Source: Rhizobium sp. SL86
GTDB lineage: Bacteria; Pseudomonadota; Alphaproteobacteria; Rhizobiales; Rhizobiaceae
NCBI RefSeq assembly: GCF_026672545.1
Contig: NZ_JAPPRJ010000001.1
Span: 2,047,501-2,111,500 of the forward strand
Direction of reading: 5' to 3'
Length of the DNA: 64,000 bases
Part shown: in pieces, positions 1 to 9,200 of the stretch
Numbering within the stretch: the first letter of the stretch is position 1
Layout: every line of letters starts with the position of its first letter
The notes under the pieces: model-generated
The model's database searches: none
What the model saw: the letters and a program-made list of their open reading frames with translations, nothing else
What the model was told of the DNA's origin: nothing
Position numbers and translations under genes: made by a program

Positions 1-80
1 CAAGGCGGTAGGGCTTAGGCAATAGGCGGTAGGGTTTTTATCCTATTGGCTACTGCCTGTTGGCTATTGCCTGACGCGTC
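1..80 (+). other. 23S helix-9 intervening sequence (hairpin)
   Basis: The start of the window is not 23S core. It folds as a long hairpin: AGGCAATAGGCGGTAGGG (17-34) pairs with CCTATTGGCTACTGCCT (42-58) with G-U wobbles and two mismatches, and an outer stem pairs the first 12 bases with GGCTATTGCCTG (62-73). Alphaproteobacterial 23S genes commonly carry such an intervening sequence, which RNase III removes so that the rRNA is fragmented; that processing is inferred here. The 5' limit lies outside the window. Confidence 0.75.
43..73 (+). repeat. GGCTAYTGCC repeat, copy in 23S intervening sequence
   Basis: Two tandem 14-mers of consensus TTGGCTAYTGCCTG form the 3' arm of the intervening hairpin. 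The 16-mer CTATTGGCTACTGCCT (43-58) recurs exactly in the 23S-5S spacer. Confidence 0.8.
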
Positions 81-399
81 GAAGACGCGCTTGGTTTCCA
101 AGTATCGCAAATAAGGTATCTAACTCTGAATACATAGGGGTTAGAAGCGAACGCAGGGAACTGAAACATCTAAGTACCTGCAGGAAAGGACATCAACCGA
201 GACTCCGTAAGTAGTGGCGAGCGAACGCGGACCAGGCCAGTGGCATTCAAGATAGAAGTCGAACGATTTGGAAAAGTCGGCCGTAGTGGGTGACAGCCCC
301 GTAGACGTAAATGTCTTGAATGTCCTTGAGTAGGGCGGGACACGTGAAATCCTGTCTGAACATGGGGAGACCACTCTCCAAGCCTAAGTACTCGTGCAT

Positions 400-431
<32 letters not shown>

Positions 432-1008
432 GTGAAAAGCACCCCGACGAGGGGAGTGAAATAGAACCTGAAACCGGATGCCTACAAGCAGTCGGAGGGC
501 GCAAGCCTGACGGCGTACCTTTTGTATAATGGGTCAACGACTTAGTGTGTCGAGCAAGCTTAAGCCGGTAGGTGTAGGCGCAGCGAAAGCGAGTCTGAAC
601 AGGGCGTTCAGTTCGACGCATTAGACCCGAAACCGAGTGATCTAGCCATGAGCAGGTTGAAGGTTGGGTAACACCAACTGGAGGACCGAACCCGCATCTG
701 TTGCAATAGATTGGGATGACTTGTGGCTAGGGGTGAAAGGCCAATCAAACTCGGAGATAGCTGGTTCTCCGCGAAATCTATTTAGGTAGAGCGTCGACCG
801 AATACCCCAGGGGGTAGAGCACTGGATGGGCTATGGGGACTCACCGTCTTACTGATCCTAACCAAACTCCGAATACCTGGGAGTACTAGTCGGCAGACAC
901 ACGGCGGGTGCTAACGTCCGTCGTGAAGAGGGCAACAACCCTGACCTCCAGCTAAGGTCCCCAAGTCATGGCTAAGTGGGAAAGGATGTGAGGATCCCAA
1001 AACAACCA

Positions 1009-1040
<32 letters not shown>

Positions 1041-1726
1041 GAAAGCGTAACAGCTCACTGGTCTAAATAAGGGTCTTTGCGCCGAAAATGTAACGGGGGC
1101 TAAAGCCATGCACCGAAGCTGAGGATTCCTCTTTGAGGAGTGGTAGCGGAGCGTTCCGTAAGCCTGTGAAGGAGGACCCGTGAGGGCCTCTGGAGGTATC
1201 GGAAGTGCGAATGTTGACATGAGTAACGATAAAGGGGGTGAGAGACCCCCTCGCCGAAAGACCAAGGGTTCCTGCTTAAAGTTAATCTGAGCAGGGTTAG
1301 CCGGCCCCTAAGACGAGGCGGACACGCGTAGTCGATGGGAACCACGTTAATATTCGTGGGCCTGGTGGATGTGACGGATCATGTAACTTGTTCGTTCTTA
1401 TTGGATTGAACGGGCGAGGAAATGGTTCCAGGAAATAGCACCACCATTATAGACCGTACCCGAAACCGACACAGGTGGTCAGGTAGAGTATACCAAGGCG
1501 CTTGAGAGAACTCTGCTGAAGGAACTCGGCAAATTGCACGCGTAACTTCGGAAGAAGCGTGACCCCAAATTACGCAAGTAGCTTGGGGTGGCACAGACCA
1601 GGGGGTAGCGACTGTTTATCAAAAACACAGGGCTCTGCGAAGTCCATAAGACGACGTATAGGGTCTGACGCCTGCCCGGTGCTGGAAGGTTAAGAGGAGA
1701 GGTGCAAGCTTTGAATCGAAGCCCCA

Positions 1727-1808
<82 letters not shown>

Positions 1809-1881
1809 CGACTTCCCCGCTGTCTCCAGCAGAGACTCAGTGAAATTGAATTCCCCGTGAAGATGCGGGGTTCCTGCGGTC

Positions 1882-1912
<31 letters not shown>

Positions 1913-2236
1913 GCTTTACACTGGCATTCGTGTCGGCATGTGTAGGATAGGTGGTAGGCTTTGAAGCCGGGACGCCAGTCTCGGTGGAGCCATCCTTGAA
2001 ATACCACCCTTATCGTCATGGATGTCTAACCGCGGTCCGTCATCCGGATCCGGGACAGTGTATGGTGGGTAGTTTGACTGGGGCGGTCGCCTCCGAAAGA
2101 GTAACGGAGGCGCGCGATGGTGGGCTCAGAGCGGTCGGAAATCGCTCGTCGAGTGCAATGGCATAAGCCCGCCTGACTGCGAGACTGACAAGTCGAGCAG
2201 AGACGAAAGTCGGTCATAGTGATCCGGTGGTCCCGC

Positions 2237-2290
<54 letters not shown>

Positions 2291-2319
2291 GACCCCCAAG
2301 AGTCCATATCGACGGGGTT

Positions 2320-2359
<40 letters not shown>

Positions 2360-2405
2360 GAGCAGGTCCCAAGGGTTTGGCTGTTCGCCAATTAAAGCGG
2401 TACGT

Positions 2406-2446
<41 letters not shown>

Positions 2447-2473
2447 TGCCGTGGGTGTAGGAATATTGACAGG

Positions 2474-2506
<33 letters not shown>

Positions 2507-2734
2507 ATATCTCTGGTGGACCTGTTGTCGCGCCAGCGGCATAGCAGGGTAGCTATATATGGAAGGGATAACCGCTGAAGGCATCTAAGCGGGAAACCCA
2601 CCTGAAAACGAGTATTCCCTATCAGGGCCGTGGAAGACGACCACGTTGATAGGAGGCGTGTGGACGTGCAGCAATGCATGAAGCTTAGCCTTACTAATAG
2701 CCCGATCGACTTCATCGTTCCCATTGTAAATGCT

Positions 2735-2762
2735 CATCAACGCGGCTAACGCCGCGTCGATG
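2735..2762 (+). other. Stem-loop in 23S-5S spacer
   Basis: CATCAACGCGGC pairs with GCCGCGTCGATG around a TAAC loop, 12 bp with one mismatch. It lies just past the mature 23S end and could be a processing structure. The rest of the spacer (2763-2986) shows no gene, only GC-rich sequence and the short repeat near 2897. Confidence 0.55.
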
Positions 2763-2896
2763 ATGCCTTCGTTCTGTCCTCACGCTGGCGGCTCTTCGAG
2801 CCTTCGCTGCGGACGGCGCGCCGGACAACCGGCGGCTCGGCTCTGCCGGCTGCTGGTGCCACGCGAAACGAACAAAAGACGTGTTCAAAAAAAAGA

Positions 2897-2926
2897 CTAT
2901 TGGCTACTGCCTACTGGCTAAGCCCT
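2897..2926 (+). repeat. GGCTAYTGCC repeat, copy in 23S-5S spacer
   Basis: CTATTGGCTACTGCCT (2897-2912) matches 43-58 exactly and is followed by a decayed second unit (ACTGGCTAAGCCCT). The same small element therefore sits in two separately processed spacers of one rRNA operon. Confidence 0.8.
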
Positions 2927-2986
2927 CAGTCACCAGCTTCTCAACAATCTCCGGCGCCAAACCGCGCCGGATACATTGCCCTTAGC

Positions 2987-3105
2987 TGACCTGGTGGTCA
3001 TGGCGGGGCGGCTGCACCCGTTCCCATTCCGAACACGGCCGTGAAACGCCCCTGCGCCAATGGTACTTCGTCTCAAGACGCGGGAGAGTAGGTCGCTGCC
3101 AGGTC
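2987..3105 (+). rRNA. rrf: 5S ribosomal RNA
   Basis: Begins near GACCTGGTGGTCATGGCGG and ends near GCTGCCAGGTC; the two ends are complementary and form the terminal stem. The internal blocks CCCGTTCCCATTCCGAACACGG and GGGAGAGTAGGTCG are typical of bacterial 5S. Ends are accurate to a few bases. It lies in the usual 23S-5S-tRNA-fMet order. Confidence 0.95.
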
Positions 3106-3187
3106 TGCTAAAGGCAATACAAAATCTTCTCACAACAAAACCTCCCGGACACAAAAAAGCCCGGACATGACAAAACACACCCAATAA

Positions 3188-3264
<77 letters not shown>

Positions 3265-3324
3265 GTTCAAACATAAATCGCTTATTACGCCGATATAACA
3301 GCGGCTTAACCGGCAATTCTTCTT

Positions 3325-3354
3325 ACCGCCTCTGTACCTCAGGGGCGGTTTTTC
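3325..3354 (+). terminator. Rho-independent terminator after tRNA-fMet
   Basis: ACCGCCTCTG pairs with CAGGGGCGGT (one G-U pair) around a TACCT loop and is followed by TTTTT. It lies inside the left end of the island, so it would replace the original tRNA terminator, which now appears to be the one at 26170. Confidence 0.85.
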
Positions 3355-3378
3355 CGTTTGGGTGGGTGCAACTCATCG

Positions 3379-4539
3379 TCATAGACGCTTGAATGCTCGA
3401 ACAAAAGAACGCGTGCAAGTCCGCCGAAGCCGACTTGCTTCTCCCTCAAGTCGACTCCAGATTCCGCTTCGAGCAATTGCCCATAGAAGAGCGAGCCCGC
3501 CGCACCAGTAGGGCAGGCTCGTCACGGTAACACCCCAATAGACCTTTCCCCAGTCATTCAGCGCACTCCCGATTGCACCGAGCAGAATGACCCCGATCAT
3601 GTAAAATAGGAGACCAGGAGTGCTTGCCTGAAAACTCGCGAATGCCGTGAAGTCTTGTATTGGCTCGCTTTCTGAGCCTTCTCGCCAATGATAGATCATC
3701 AGTCGCGACAGAAGCCGCTCCTCTTCGGCAGCATCGCGCGCGGCAATCTCACGCCCGCGCAAATAAGAGGACCACAGTTTCGCCTCAAGCCTCCGAACCT
3801 TCCGCATAGGGGCGTGCTGCGTAACAAGCGCGTGGCCGAGCTCGCGTATCAGAAAATAATGGACACGGACGATCGTGAATGCGTTCGCGGAGGCACGTTT
3901 AGCGATCGAATGTGGGAAGCTTCGCTGCTCGTTTAATCGCAGCTCTGTCAACTCAAGACGCTGTGACGAACTCACAAATACCTTTTCCTGACCAATGATT
4001 TCTTGGGTAAATAGCGATTTGGATTCACCTGTTAGGTGTAGCCGAAGCCGAACATACTGTGGCCCAGGCCCTGCCGCTCGCAGGCGCGCGCAGATAGTCT
4101 CCGTTAATGTAACGGTGGAGCCAGCTCCTTTTAAGCCATCTTCGACCGGTGCAAGGGTAAGATGTTCGCCGATCTTCACTTTGTGAACGGTCACGAACGG
4201 TTCGCCGTTTGCTGTAGTCTCGTATCCCAGGTCGGTTTTACGTCCAACCTCAACGACCATGTTGAAGACCGCGTCCAGCGTCTGCCCATAGGCCATCACA
4301 TCGCTCAGATCCTGAAACTGATCGAGTTGAAGCGCTACCGGAAAATACAGATAAATCCGCTTGACCATTTGGAGATCCGACAACCGAAGCCCGATGTCGA
4401 GGAAATTGGTCTTCGATGGGTTGTCTCGCCAGAGGTTAAAGTGAATCTCTAGGTTTGGGTGCTGTCGTTTGGCATCGATTTGCGGAAAGGAATGACGATC
4501 CTCTTCCGGCTCATACCAAATAGCCAAGGTGCCATTCAT
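3379..4539 (-). CDS. Hypothetical protein with C-terminal membrane anchor
   Basis: I do not recognise this family. The 386-residue product has a soluble N-terminal part of about 300 residues and two hydrophobic segments near residues 313-333 and 340-360, followed by a basic Arg-rich tail, so it is probably held in the inner membrane with most of the protein cytoplasmic. No catalytic motif is visible. It lies 29 bp downstream of the GNAT/ASCH-like gene on the same strand, so the two are probably co-transcribed. A soluble sensor with a two-helix membrane module resembles membrane-disrupting effectors of defence operons, but that is only analogy. Confidence 0.7.
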   Translation of the reverse strand: MNGTLAIWYEPEEDRHSFPQIDAKRQHPNLEIHFNLWRDNPSKTNFLDIGLRLSDLQMVKRIYLYFPVALQLDQFQDLSDVMAYGQTLDAVFNMVVEVGRKTDLGYETTANGEPFVTVHKVKIGEHLTLAPVEDGLKGAGSTVTLTETICARLRAAGPGPQYVRLRLHLTGESKSLFTQEIIGQEKVFVSSSQRLELTELRLNEQRSFPHSIAKRASANAFTIVRVHYFLIRELGHALVTQHAPMRKVRRLEAKLWSSYLRGREIAARDAAEEERLLSRLMIYHWREGSESEPIQDFTAFASFQASTPGLLFYMIGVILLGAIGSALNDWGKVYWGVTVTSLPYWCGGLALLWAIARSGIWSRLEGEASRLRRTCTRSFVRAFKRL

Positions 4540-4568
4540 CTCGCATCGGACCTTTCAAAGCGCAGGGC

Positions 4569-5624
4569 TCAATTAACAATCAAATTTTCGTCGACTTTGC
4601 CCAATTCCAGGATGCTCGAAAATTGAGCGTCGCTAAGCGCGCGCAGATCCCACTTTGGCTGTGATGTGATGCCGACAACATCCAATAAAGCACCGCGATT
4701 GGGACGTTTGACGAAAGCGGCGTTGTAGGTCAATTTTGCGACGTACAGTGGCTTTCCGTCGGCATAGCGGTCCCTTAGTTGTTGTTCACCAAACACGCTA
4801 TGATCCTTTGCGAATGCGACGAATGCATCTGCGTCTTTGAAATATTTCCGAGCATAGGTCGCCTCGACCACGCACACCGACGTCGCTACCGACCTGTAAT
4901 AGGCCTTGCCCTGGATATCAGTCGTTCGGTAAATGATAACAAGGTCGCCCCGTTTCATGCGGTTCAAAGATAGGCCGGCGATGTAGACCTTGTGAATCGA
5001 GTTGGTATGGGGAACATCAGCTTCCGAAGCTGTATCTTCTGTCTTGAGAATCGAGTCCGGCAGCAGATCGGTATGGAATTCGGGTTTGATGGCCAGCAGC
5101 CATTTCGCTTTTCCGGACGTCTGCATCAAAGGGTAATCTCTGACGATGTCGTTCGCCAAGGTTTCGAACGACCGGAGTAGGACGAGCTCTTGTCCATTGG
5201 GGGTGGTTTTAACCCCCTTCTGTTCGAAGCCATACCGTTTGAAAAGGTTGATAAGCGAGACGTGTGTATCGAAGACCGTAACGTAAATCTCTGACACGTC
5301 TTCGAGAATGGCGTGGTCGAAAATACGCTTGATAATCCTTTCGCCAAGTTTAGTGCCCCTGGCATTGACTTTCAACGTTCCAACTTTGAGCCTGCGTTTG
5401 GCAGACAGGGGCGGTTGAACGTCTGTAATTTCCCCGGTCTCGACCTTGATGTAGAGAAATCCGCGAATACCCTTTCCGATGTCATCATCGATGACGTACG
5501 CTGGTTCAGCAGCTTTTTTTAGGAACCAGCCTGAAAATTCCTGGTATTGCGCCTTCAGACTGTCGAAGAACTTGTCGTTCAGATCCACGTCTTTGAATTT
5601 CGTCGGGCGTAAGGTCTGCCCCAT
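4569..5624 (-). CDS. GNAT-fold protein with C-terminal ASCH/PUA-like domain
   Basis: The N-terminal half is a GNAT acetyltransferase-like domain: the acetyl-CoA loop is seen in VNARGTKLGERIIKRIF and the conserved end in LINLFKRYGFEQKG. The C-terminal half (from about residue 220) resembles ASCH/EVE PUA-like domains, with GDLVIIYR and a SVFGEQQLRDRY stretch. It is clearly homologous to residues about 165-512 of the PIN protein at 10883-12421, with shared FFDSL, KLGE, YGF and EQQL blocks, but it lacks the PIN nuclease. The start at 5624 is preferred over an upstream ATG because a G-rich Shine-Dalgarno-like run precedes it. Probable operon with the membrane protein downstream. Substrate unknown; an RNA- or tRNA-related role is inferred from PUA-like folds. 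Confidence 0.75.
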   Translation of the reverse strand: MGQTLRPTKFKDVDLNDKFFDSLKAQYQEFSGWFLKKAAEPAYVIDDDIGKGIRGFLYIKVETGEITDVQPPLSAKRRLKVGTLKVNARGTKLGERIIKRIFDHAILEDVSEIYVTVFDTHVSLINLFKRYGFEQKGVKTTPNGQELVLLRSFETLANDIVRDYPLMQTSGKAKWLLAIKPEFHTDLLPDSILKTEDTASEADVPHTNSIHKVYIAGLSLNRMKRGDLVIIYRTTDIQGKAYYRSVATSVCVVEATYARKYFKDADAFVAFAKDHSVFGEQQLRDRYADGKPLYVAKLTYNAAFVKRPNRGALLDVVGITSQPKWDLRALSDAQFSSILELGKVDENLIVN

Positions 5625-5804
5625 GCGTTGCCCCCCCGAATCGTACGAAATAGAGCATATAAAGCGCAAAATATGTATCAATACGTGAACACAATTTGAA
5701 GTGGCAGGAAGGGCGAATTGTCGAGTACCGTCATTAGACGACGCCTTCCACGTCCCTTGAAATAACTTCTCATTGATGTGCTAAAAAGGCCATAAAAGCC
5801 CTAC

Positions 5805-5999
5805 CTATTTCTTGCGGCGAACCGGATAAAGAGGGCTCACACCGTCCTGCTCTCGAAGATAGGTTTCGTAGGACAGTATCTCAGGATTGCCCATATCAAT
5901 TGCAAACTCCTCGCCAAATATTGCTATCACAAAAAACAGTAATCCTTTATCGGTATAGACGAAGTCATACTCATGTAGCACCTGTTGGCGGCTGTCCAA
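5805..5999 (-). pseudogene. Short ORF remnant beside the IS21 element
   Basis: The 64-codon frame opens with TTG (codons LDSRQQVLHEYDFVYTDKG) and stays open upstream into the end of the IS21 element. No Shine-Dalgarno sequence precedes the TTG. The composition is protein-like (FFVIAIFGEEFAID), so it is best read as the 3' end of a gene cut by the insertion. I do not recognise the family, and no matching 5' part is visible on the other side of the element. Confidence 0.4.
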
Positions 6000-6067
6000 A
6001 AGCGCGGATAAATGGTGCCGAGGATTGAGAACTTTGAAAGCGGCTGAAGAAGCCGCCTTCAGTGTTG

Positions 6068-6265
6068 CTAATCTTGATTATCGTCGGAAGCTTGTTGGTT
6101 TTGGACCATGTGCTGGATGTCAGGGGCGTAATGGTTCCAGATGGCGTCGCGCAGATCATCGAGGAGTTCGAAGACGGCCCATGCCTGCTCGGGGGTCCAT
6201 TCGGCACTGATGAGGATTGGCAGGCCACGCTTGAGACCTGAAGAGTGGTGCGTCTTTTCGGTCAT
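6068..6265 (-). CDS. Small IS21-associated protein
   Basis: The 65-residue acidic protein begins MTEKTHHSSGLKRGLP and contains an ISAEWTPEQAWAVFELLDDL helix. Its ATG overlaps the istB stop codon as ATGA, which indicates translational coupling within the insertion sequence. From memory, similar small ORFs accompany this IS21 subgroup in rhizobia; their function is unknown. Confidence 0.65.
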   Translation of the reverse strand: MTEKTHHSSGLKRGLPILISAEWTPEQAWAVFELLDDLRDAIWNHYAPDIQHMVQNQQASDDNQD

Positions 6266-7035
6266 GATGCGGGCTCTGTTTCGCCGGATTGGTGACTGGC
6301 GCGTTGCTGACGCTGGGCTATGGAGCGCTCGTTGGCTTCCTTGAAGCGATAGGAATCTCCTTCGATCGCGACGACTTCGCAGTGGTGGACGAGGCGATCG
6401 ACCAGGCTGACGACGCACGCGGCGTTCGGAAAGACCTCCGACCATTGCGCAAAGGGTTTATTGGTGGTGACGATGGTCGAGCGTTTCTCGTATCGGCGGC
6501 TGATGAGCTCGAAGAGCAGATCGGCATGGCGGTTGGAATAGGATAGGTAGCCGATCTCGTCGATCAGCAGGACGTCATGGGAAGCATAGTACTGAAGCTT
6601 GCGGCGCAGCAGGGAATCGCTGTCGATGGCGGCGAGTTCGCCGAGCATTTCGCTGGCGGTGCGGAACAGGACCGAATGGCCCCGGATGAGTGCCTGGTAG
6701 GCGATGTTGAGGGCGAGCGTCGATTTGCCGACGCCGTTCGGACCGATGAAGACGATGTTGGTGGCATCCTTCATGAATGCCAGCGTCATCAGTTCCTCGA
6801 CGGTGGCGCGGTCGATGCGGCGCGGCCACTTCCAGTCATAGTCGGCCATTTGCTTGAAGTGGCCGAGCCTGGCGGTGCGCATGCGTCGCAGCAGCGAGCG
6901 GTCGGAGCGCTCGTCTTCTTCCCACCGGATCACGGTCGGCACCCAGTCCTGTGTGGCGATCTCGTCCCAATGGGCCGTCAGGCCATAAAGGCGCAATTGT
7001 CTGGCGCGATTGAACAGGGTGTCGATCTTATTCAT
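6262..7035 (-). CDS. istB: IS21-family helper ATPase IstB
   Basis: The 257-residue AAA+ ATPase assists the IstA transposase in target selection and strand transfer. Walker A is FIGPNGVGKSTLA near residues 96-108, and Walker B is VLLIDEIGYL near 155-164. Length is typical of IstB. Its start overlaps the 3' end of istA by 8 bp, as usual in this family, and its own stop overlaps the start of the small downstream ORF. No frameshift or internal stop is seen, so it is probably intact. Confidence 0.95.
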   Translation of the reverse strand: MNKIDTLFNRARQLRLYGLTAHWDEIATQDWVPTVIRWEEDERSDRSLLRRMRTARLGHFKQMADYDWKWPRRIDRATVEELMTLAFMKDATNIVFIGPNGVGKSTLALNIAYQALIRGHSVLFRTASEMLGELAAIDSDSLLRRKLQYYASHDVLLIDEIGYLSYSNRHADLLFELISRRYEKRSTIVTTNKPFAQWSEVFPNAACVVSLVDRLVHHCEVVAIEGDSYRFKEANERSIAQRQQRASHQSGETEPAS

Positions 7036-8527
7036 CGTCGTTTCCTTTCAATGTGAGTTGATCGTAACGGTCGAGCTTGTGGGGAATGACAGTCGTGTCC
7101 TTCTTGCGGACATGCTCGGGCAGCCTGGTTTCGACCGGGGGCGGAGCGCCCCGCGCAATCCGGCGGCGTTCGAGCACTGATCGAACCGCCTTGGAATGCG
7201 AGGCGCCGGCGCGCAAAGCGTCTTCGACGGCCGCCTGGAGTTCCTGGGCGCCGTAGAGGTCGAGCAACGTCAGCATGGCGTTGGTGATTGCGCCGATATT
7301 GGCGCCACGTTCTGCGGCATGCATCATCAGCTTCTGACAAGCCGGCACGGCCCGCGTCAGGCTATTGAGGCCGCGATGCTGGCGTGCCTCGCGCTTGACG
7401 GCGACGAGTGCCTTCAGGTGCTGAGGATCCTCGATCTGCTGGCCCCTATCGAAGCTGCGACGGTGGCTGGCGATCATCGTGGCGGCGTCGAATATCCTGA
7501 CCTGGACGAGATCGGCGCGAACGGTGAGTGTTCGTTGGACATGCGTATGAGGGACCGAGTAATCGTTCAGATCGAAGCGCACGTAGGGTGTCTTGCCAAC
7601 CTTCACGGCCACCTGCTCCTCGACGGGATAGGGATTGGCCGGCAAGGGCAGAAGCATGGGCTGTTCTTTTGAGAACGCCTCACGCACCGTCATTGCCCGG
7701 TCCTCCGGGCATGGCCTGTCGGCAGCCTGGGTCCGGCACCAGTGTTCGGCCTGGGCATTGAGATCGTCGAGGTCCTTGAAGGTGCGGGCGATGAAGAAGG
7801 CTTCCCGGATGTGGCGAATGGCGCGCTCGACACGGCCTTTCTCGTTGCCCCGTGCTACCGCGACAGGACGGGGTTCGAAGCGATAATGAGCCGCGAAGGC
7901 CAACAATGTCGGATGGAAGCGGATGGCATCGCCCTGCCGTTCAAGGACGGCGGACTTCAGATTGTCGTAGAGCAGCACTCTGGGAAGGCTGTTCCAGTCG
8001 TTGAATGCGCCGACATGGCCGCGCAGGAAGTTTTCCATGCGGGCATCAAGGAAGAAGCGCAGATAGATGTCGCGCGAGTAGGATAGCACCATGACGAAGG
8101 CCATCAGCGGGCGGCGGGCCCTGCCGATCTCGATGTGGCCAAAATGACCCCAGTCGACCTGGCCCTGCTCACCCGGCAGGGTGCGTAGTCGTAGATAAGC
8201 TTCCGCCGCCTTCCGTGGTCGGTGCAGCGCCACCATGTGCCGGAAGTGGTCGGGCGATCCCTTATAGCCGCGCTCCTGCACCATCCCGTAAAGGCGGCTG
8301 GACGTCAGGTCAGGATATTTGGTCAGCGTCTGCTGGATAAACGGCAGGTACAGGTCGATCTCGGCGGGGCGGATCACCGGCCTGTGTCGAGGCAAGCCCG
8401 CGTCCTTCAGGACCCTGAAGACGGTGGTGTGATGGCAATGCAATTGCTTGGCGATCGTGCCGCAGCGCCACTTCTCAACGTGGTACAGGCGCAGGATCAT
8501 CGCTTCCTTCTCGGCAGATATGGTCAT
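7028..8527 (-). CDS. istA: IS21-family transposase IstA
   Basis: DDE transposase of 499 residues from the chosen start (MTISAEKEAMILRLYHVEKW). An N-terminal helix-turn-helix (near CGTIAKQLHCHHTTVFRVL) precedes the integrase core. The core has GQVDWGHF for the first Asp, RVLLYDNLKSAV for the second, and ARGNEKGRVERAI for the Glu. This start is preferred because the Met codon follows a GGAG; an ATG 15 bp upstream is also possible. The 5' end overlaps the Cys-rich accessory ORF in another frame. Intact by eye. Confidence 0.95.
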   Translation of the reverse strand: MTISAEKEAMILRLYHVEKWRCGTIAKQLHCHHTTVFRVLKDAGLPRHRPVIRPAEIDLYLPFIQQTLTKYPDLTSSRLYGMVQERGYKGSPDHFRHMVALHRPRKAAEAYLRLRTLPGEQGQVDWGHFGHIEIGRARRPLMAFVMVLSYSRDIYLRFFLDARMENFLRGHVGAFNDWNSLPRVLLYDNLKSAVLERQGDAIRFHPTLLAFAAHYRFEPRPVAVARGNEKGRVERAIRHIREAFFIARTFKDLDDLNAQAEHWCRTQAADRPCPEDRAMTVREAFSKEQPMLLPLPANPYPVEEQVAVKVGKTPYVRFDLNDYSVPHTHVQRTLTVRADLVQVRIFDAATMIASHRRSFDRGQQIEDPQHLKALVAVKREARQHRGLNSLTRAVPACQKLMMHAAERGANIGAITNAMLTLLDLYGAQELQAAVEDALRAGASHSKAVRSVLERRRIARGAPPPVETRLPEHVRKKDTTVIPHKLDRYDQLTLKGNDDE

Positions 8528-8963
8528 CGGTTCGATCTCCATGGTCGAATGGACGCACGTGTGTCCCCCGGCGACGCACGAAGCCGCGGCGAAAGAACAG
8601 CGGCACAGAGCTGCCGCAGCGCCGGCACCACGGCTCGATCGATGACACCACGCCAGCGGTGCCATCGCCCGGTGCAACGATGCCGCCGTTTGTGGACGCC
8701 TTCAGTCGTGAACCCTCTGGAACGACGGGTGGAGAGTGATGCGTCACGTTTTTGCGAGCCTGCCGATATCGGCGGGAGCGATCGGCATGGGCAAAGCGCC
8801 CCGGCCGGGTGCTCTGGTAGCGCCGTCCGGCTGCCCGCAGGCTGTCACGGCGCGCCGCATGGGCGCAGGCAGAACCGCAATAGCGCTGACCCCGATCGCA
8901 ATGGCGGCAAAGCAGAACCTGCGCGCGACACCGCCCGCAGAGGAAGAAACGAGCAGTTTGCAT
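8475..8963 (-). CDS. IS21-associated Cys-rich protein
   Basis: The 162-residue protein has an N-terminal Cys pattern (FLCGRCRAQVLLCRHCDRG, then RYCGSAC) suggesting zinc binding, and a C-terminal CRRCG pair. It is rich in Arg. The gene lies immediately upstream of istA and overlaps its start by about 50 bp in another frame. From memory, proteins of this type precede istA in an IS21 subgroup from rhizobia and Burkholderia-like bacteria; no activity is established. Nucleic-acid binding is a reasonable guess. Confidence 0.7.
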   Translation of the reverse strand: MQTARFFLCGRCRAQVLLCRHCDRGQRYCGSACAHAARRDSLRAAGRRYQSTRPGRFAHADRSRRYRQARKNVTHHSPPVVPEGSRLKASTNGGIVAPGDGTAGVVSSIEPWCRRCGSSVPLFFRRGFVRRRGTHVRPFDHGDRTDDHICREGSDDPAPVPR

Positions 8964-9200
8964 CGCGGCGGCGCACCTTTCGAAGCGCCGTCGGGATTGA
9001 TCGGAGAAGCTCGACGGAATGCGCCAATACCATTATAATGACGCTCACCGTGAACCAGTCGGCAGTCCTGCGTGATGACAGCCACGTCATCTCACAGATG
9101 CCTGAGGGATTGGACATCGAATTGGCCTGGTAGCTTTGGTCGATGTCTGTTTGCGGCGCTCCGCCAGTCTATCATTGACGGACGCAGCGCGGGATGTGCC

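Larger units (their letters stand above)
6001..9040 (-). mobile_element. IS21-family insertion sequence, four ORFs
   Basis: Contains istA and istB in the canonical overlapping order plus two accessory ORFs: a Cys-rich protein overlapping the start of istA and a small acidic protein overlapping the end of istB. All four read on the minus strand. I could not define the terminal inverted repeats or a target duplication, so the ends are placed just outside the outermost ORFs and may be off by several tens of bases. Confidence 0.8.

Noticed and set aside
43..73. Tandem 14-bp repeat considered as a CRISPR fragment
   Set aside because: Only two adjacent units without spacers, inside an rRNA hairpin; no CRISPR array or cas gene anywhere in the window.
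3120..3165. CCCGGACA motifs between 5S and tRNA considered as a terminator
   Set aside because: The two copies are direct repeats rather than inverted, so no stem forms.
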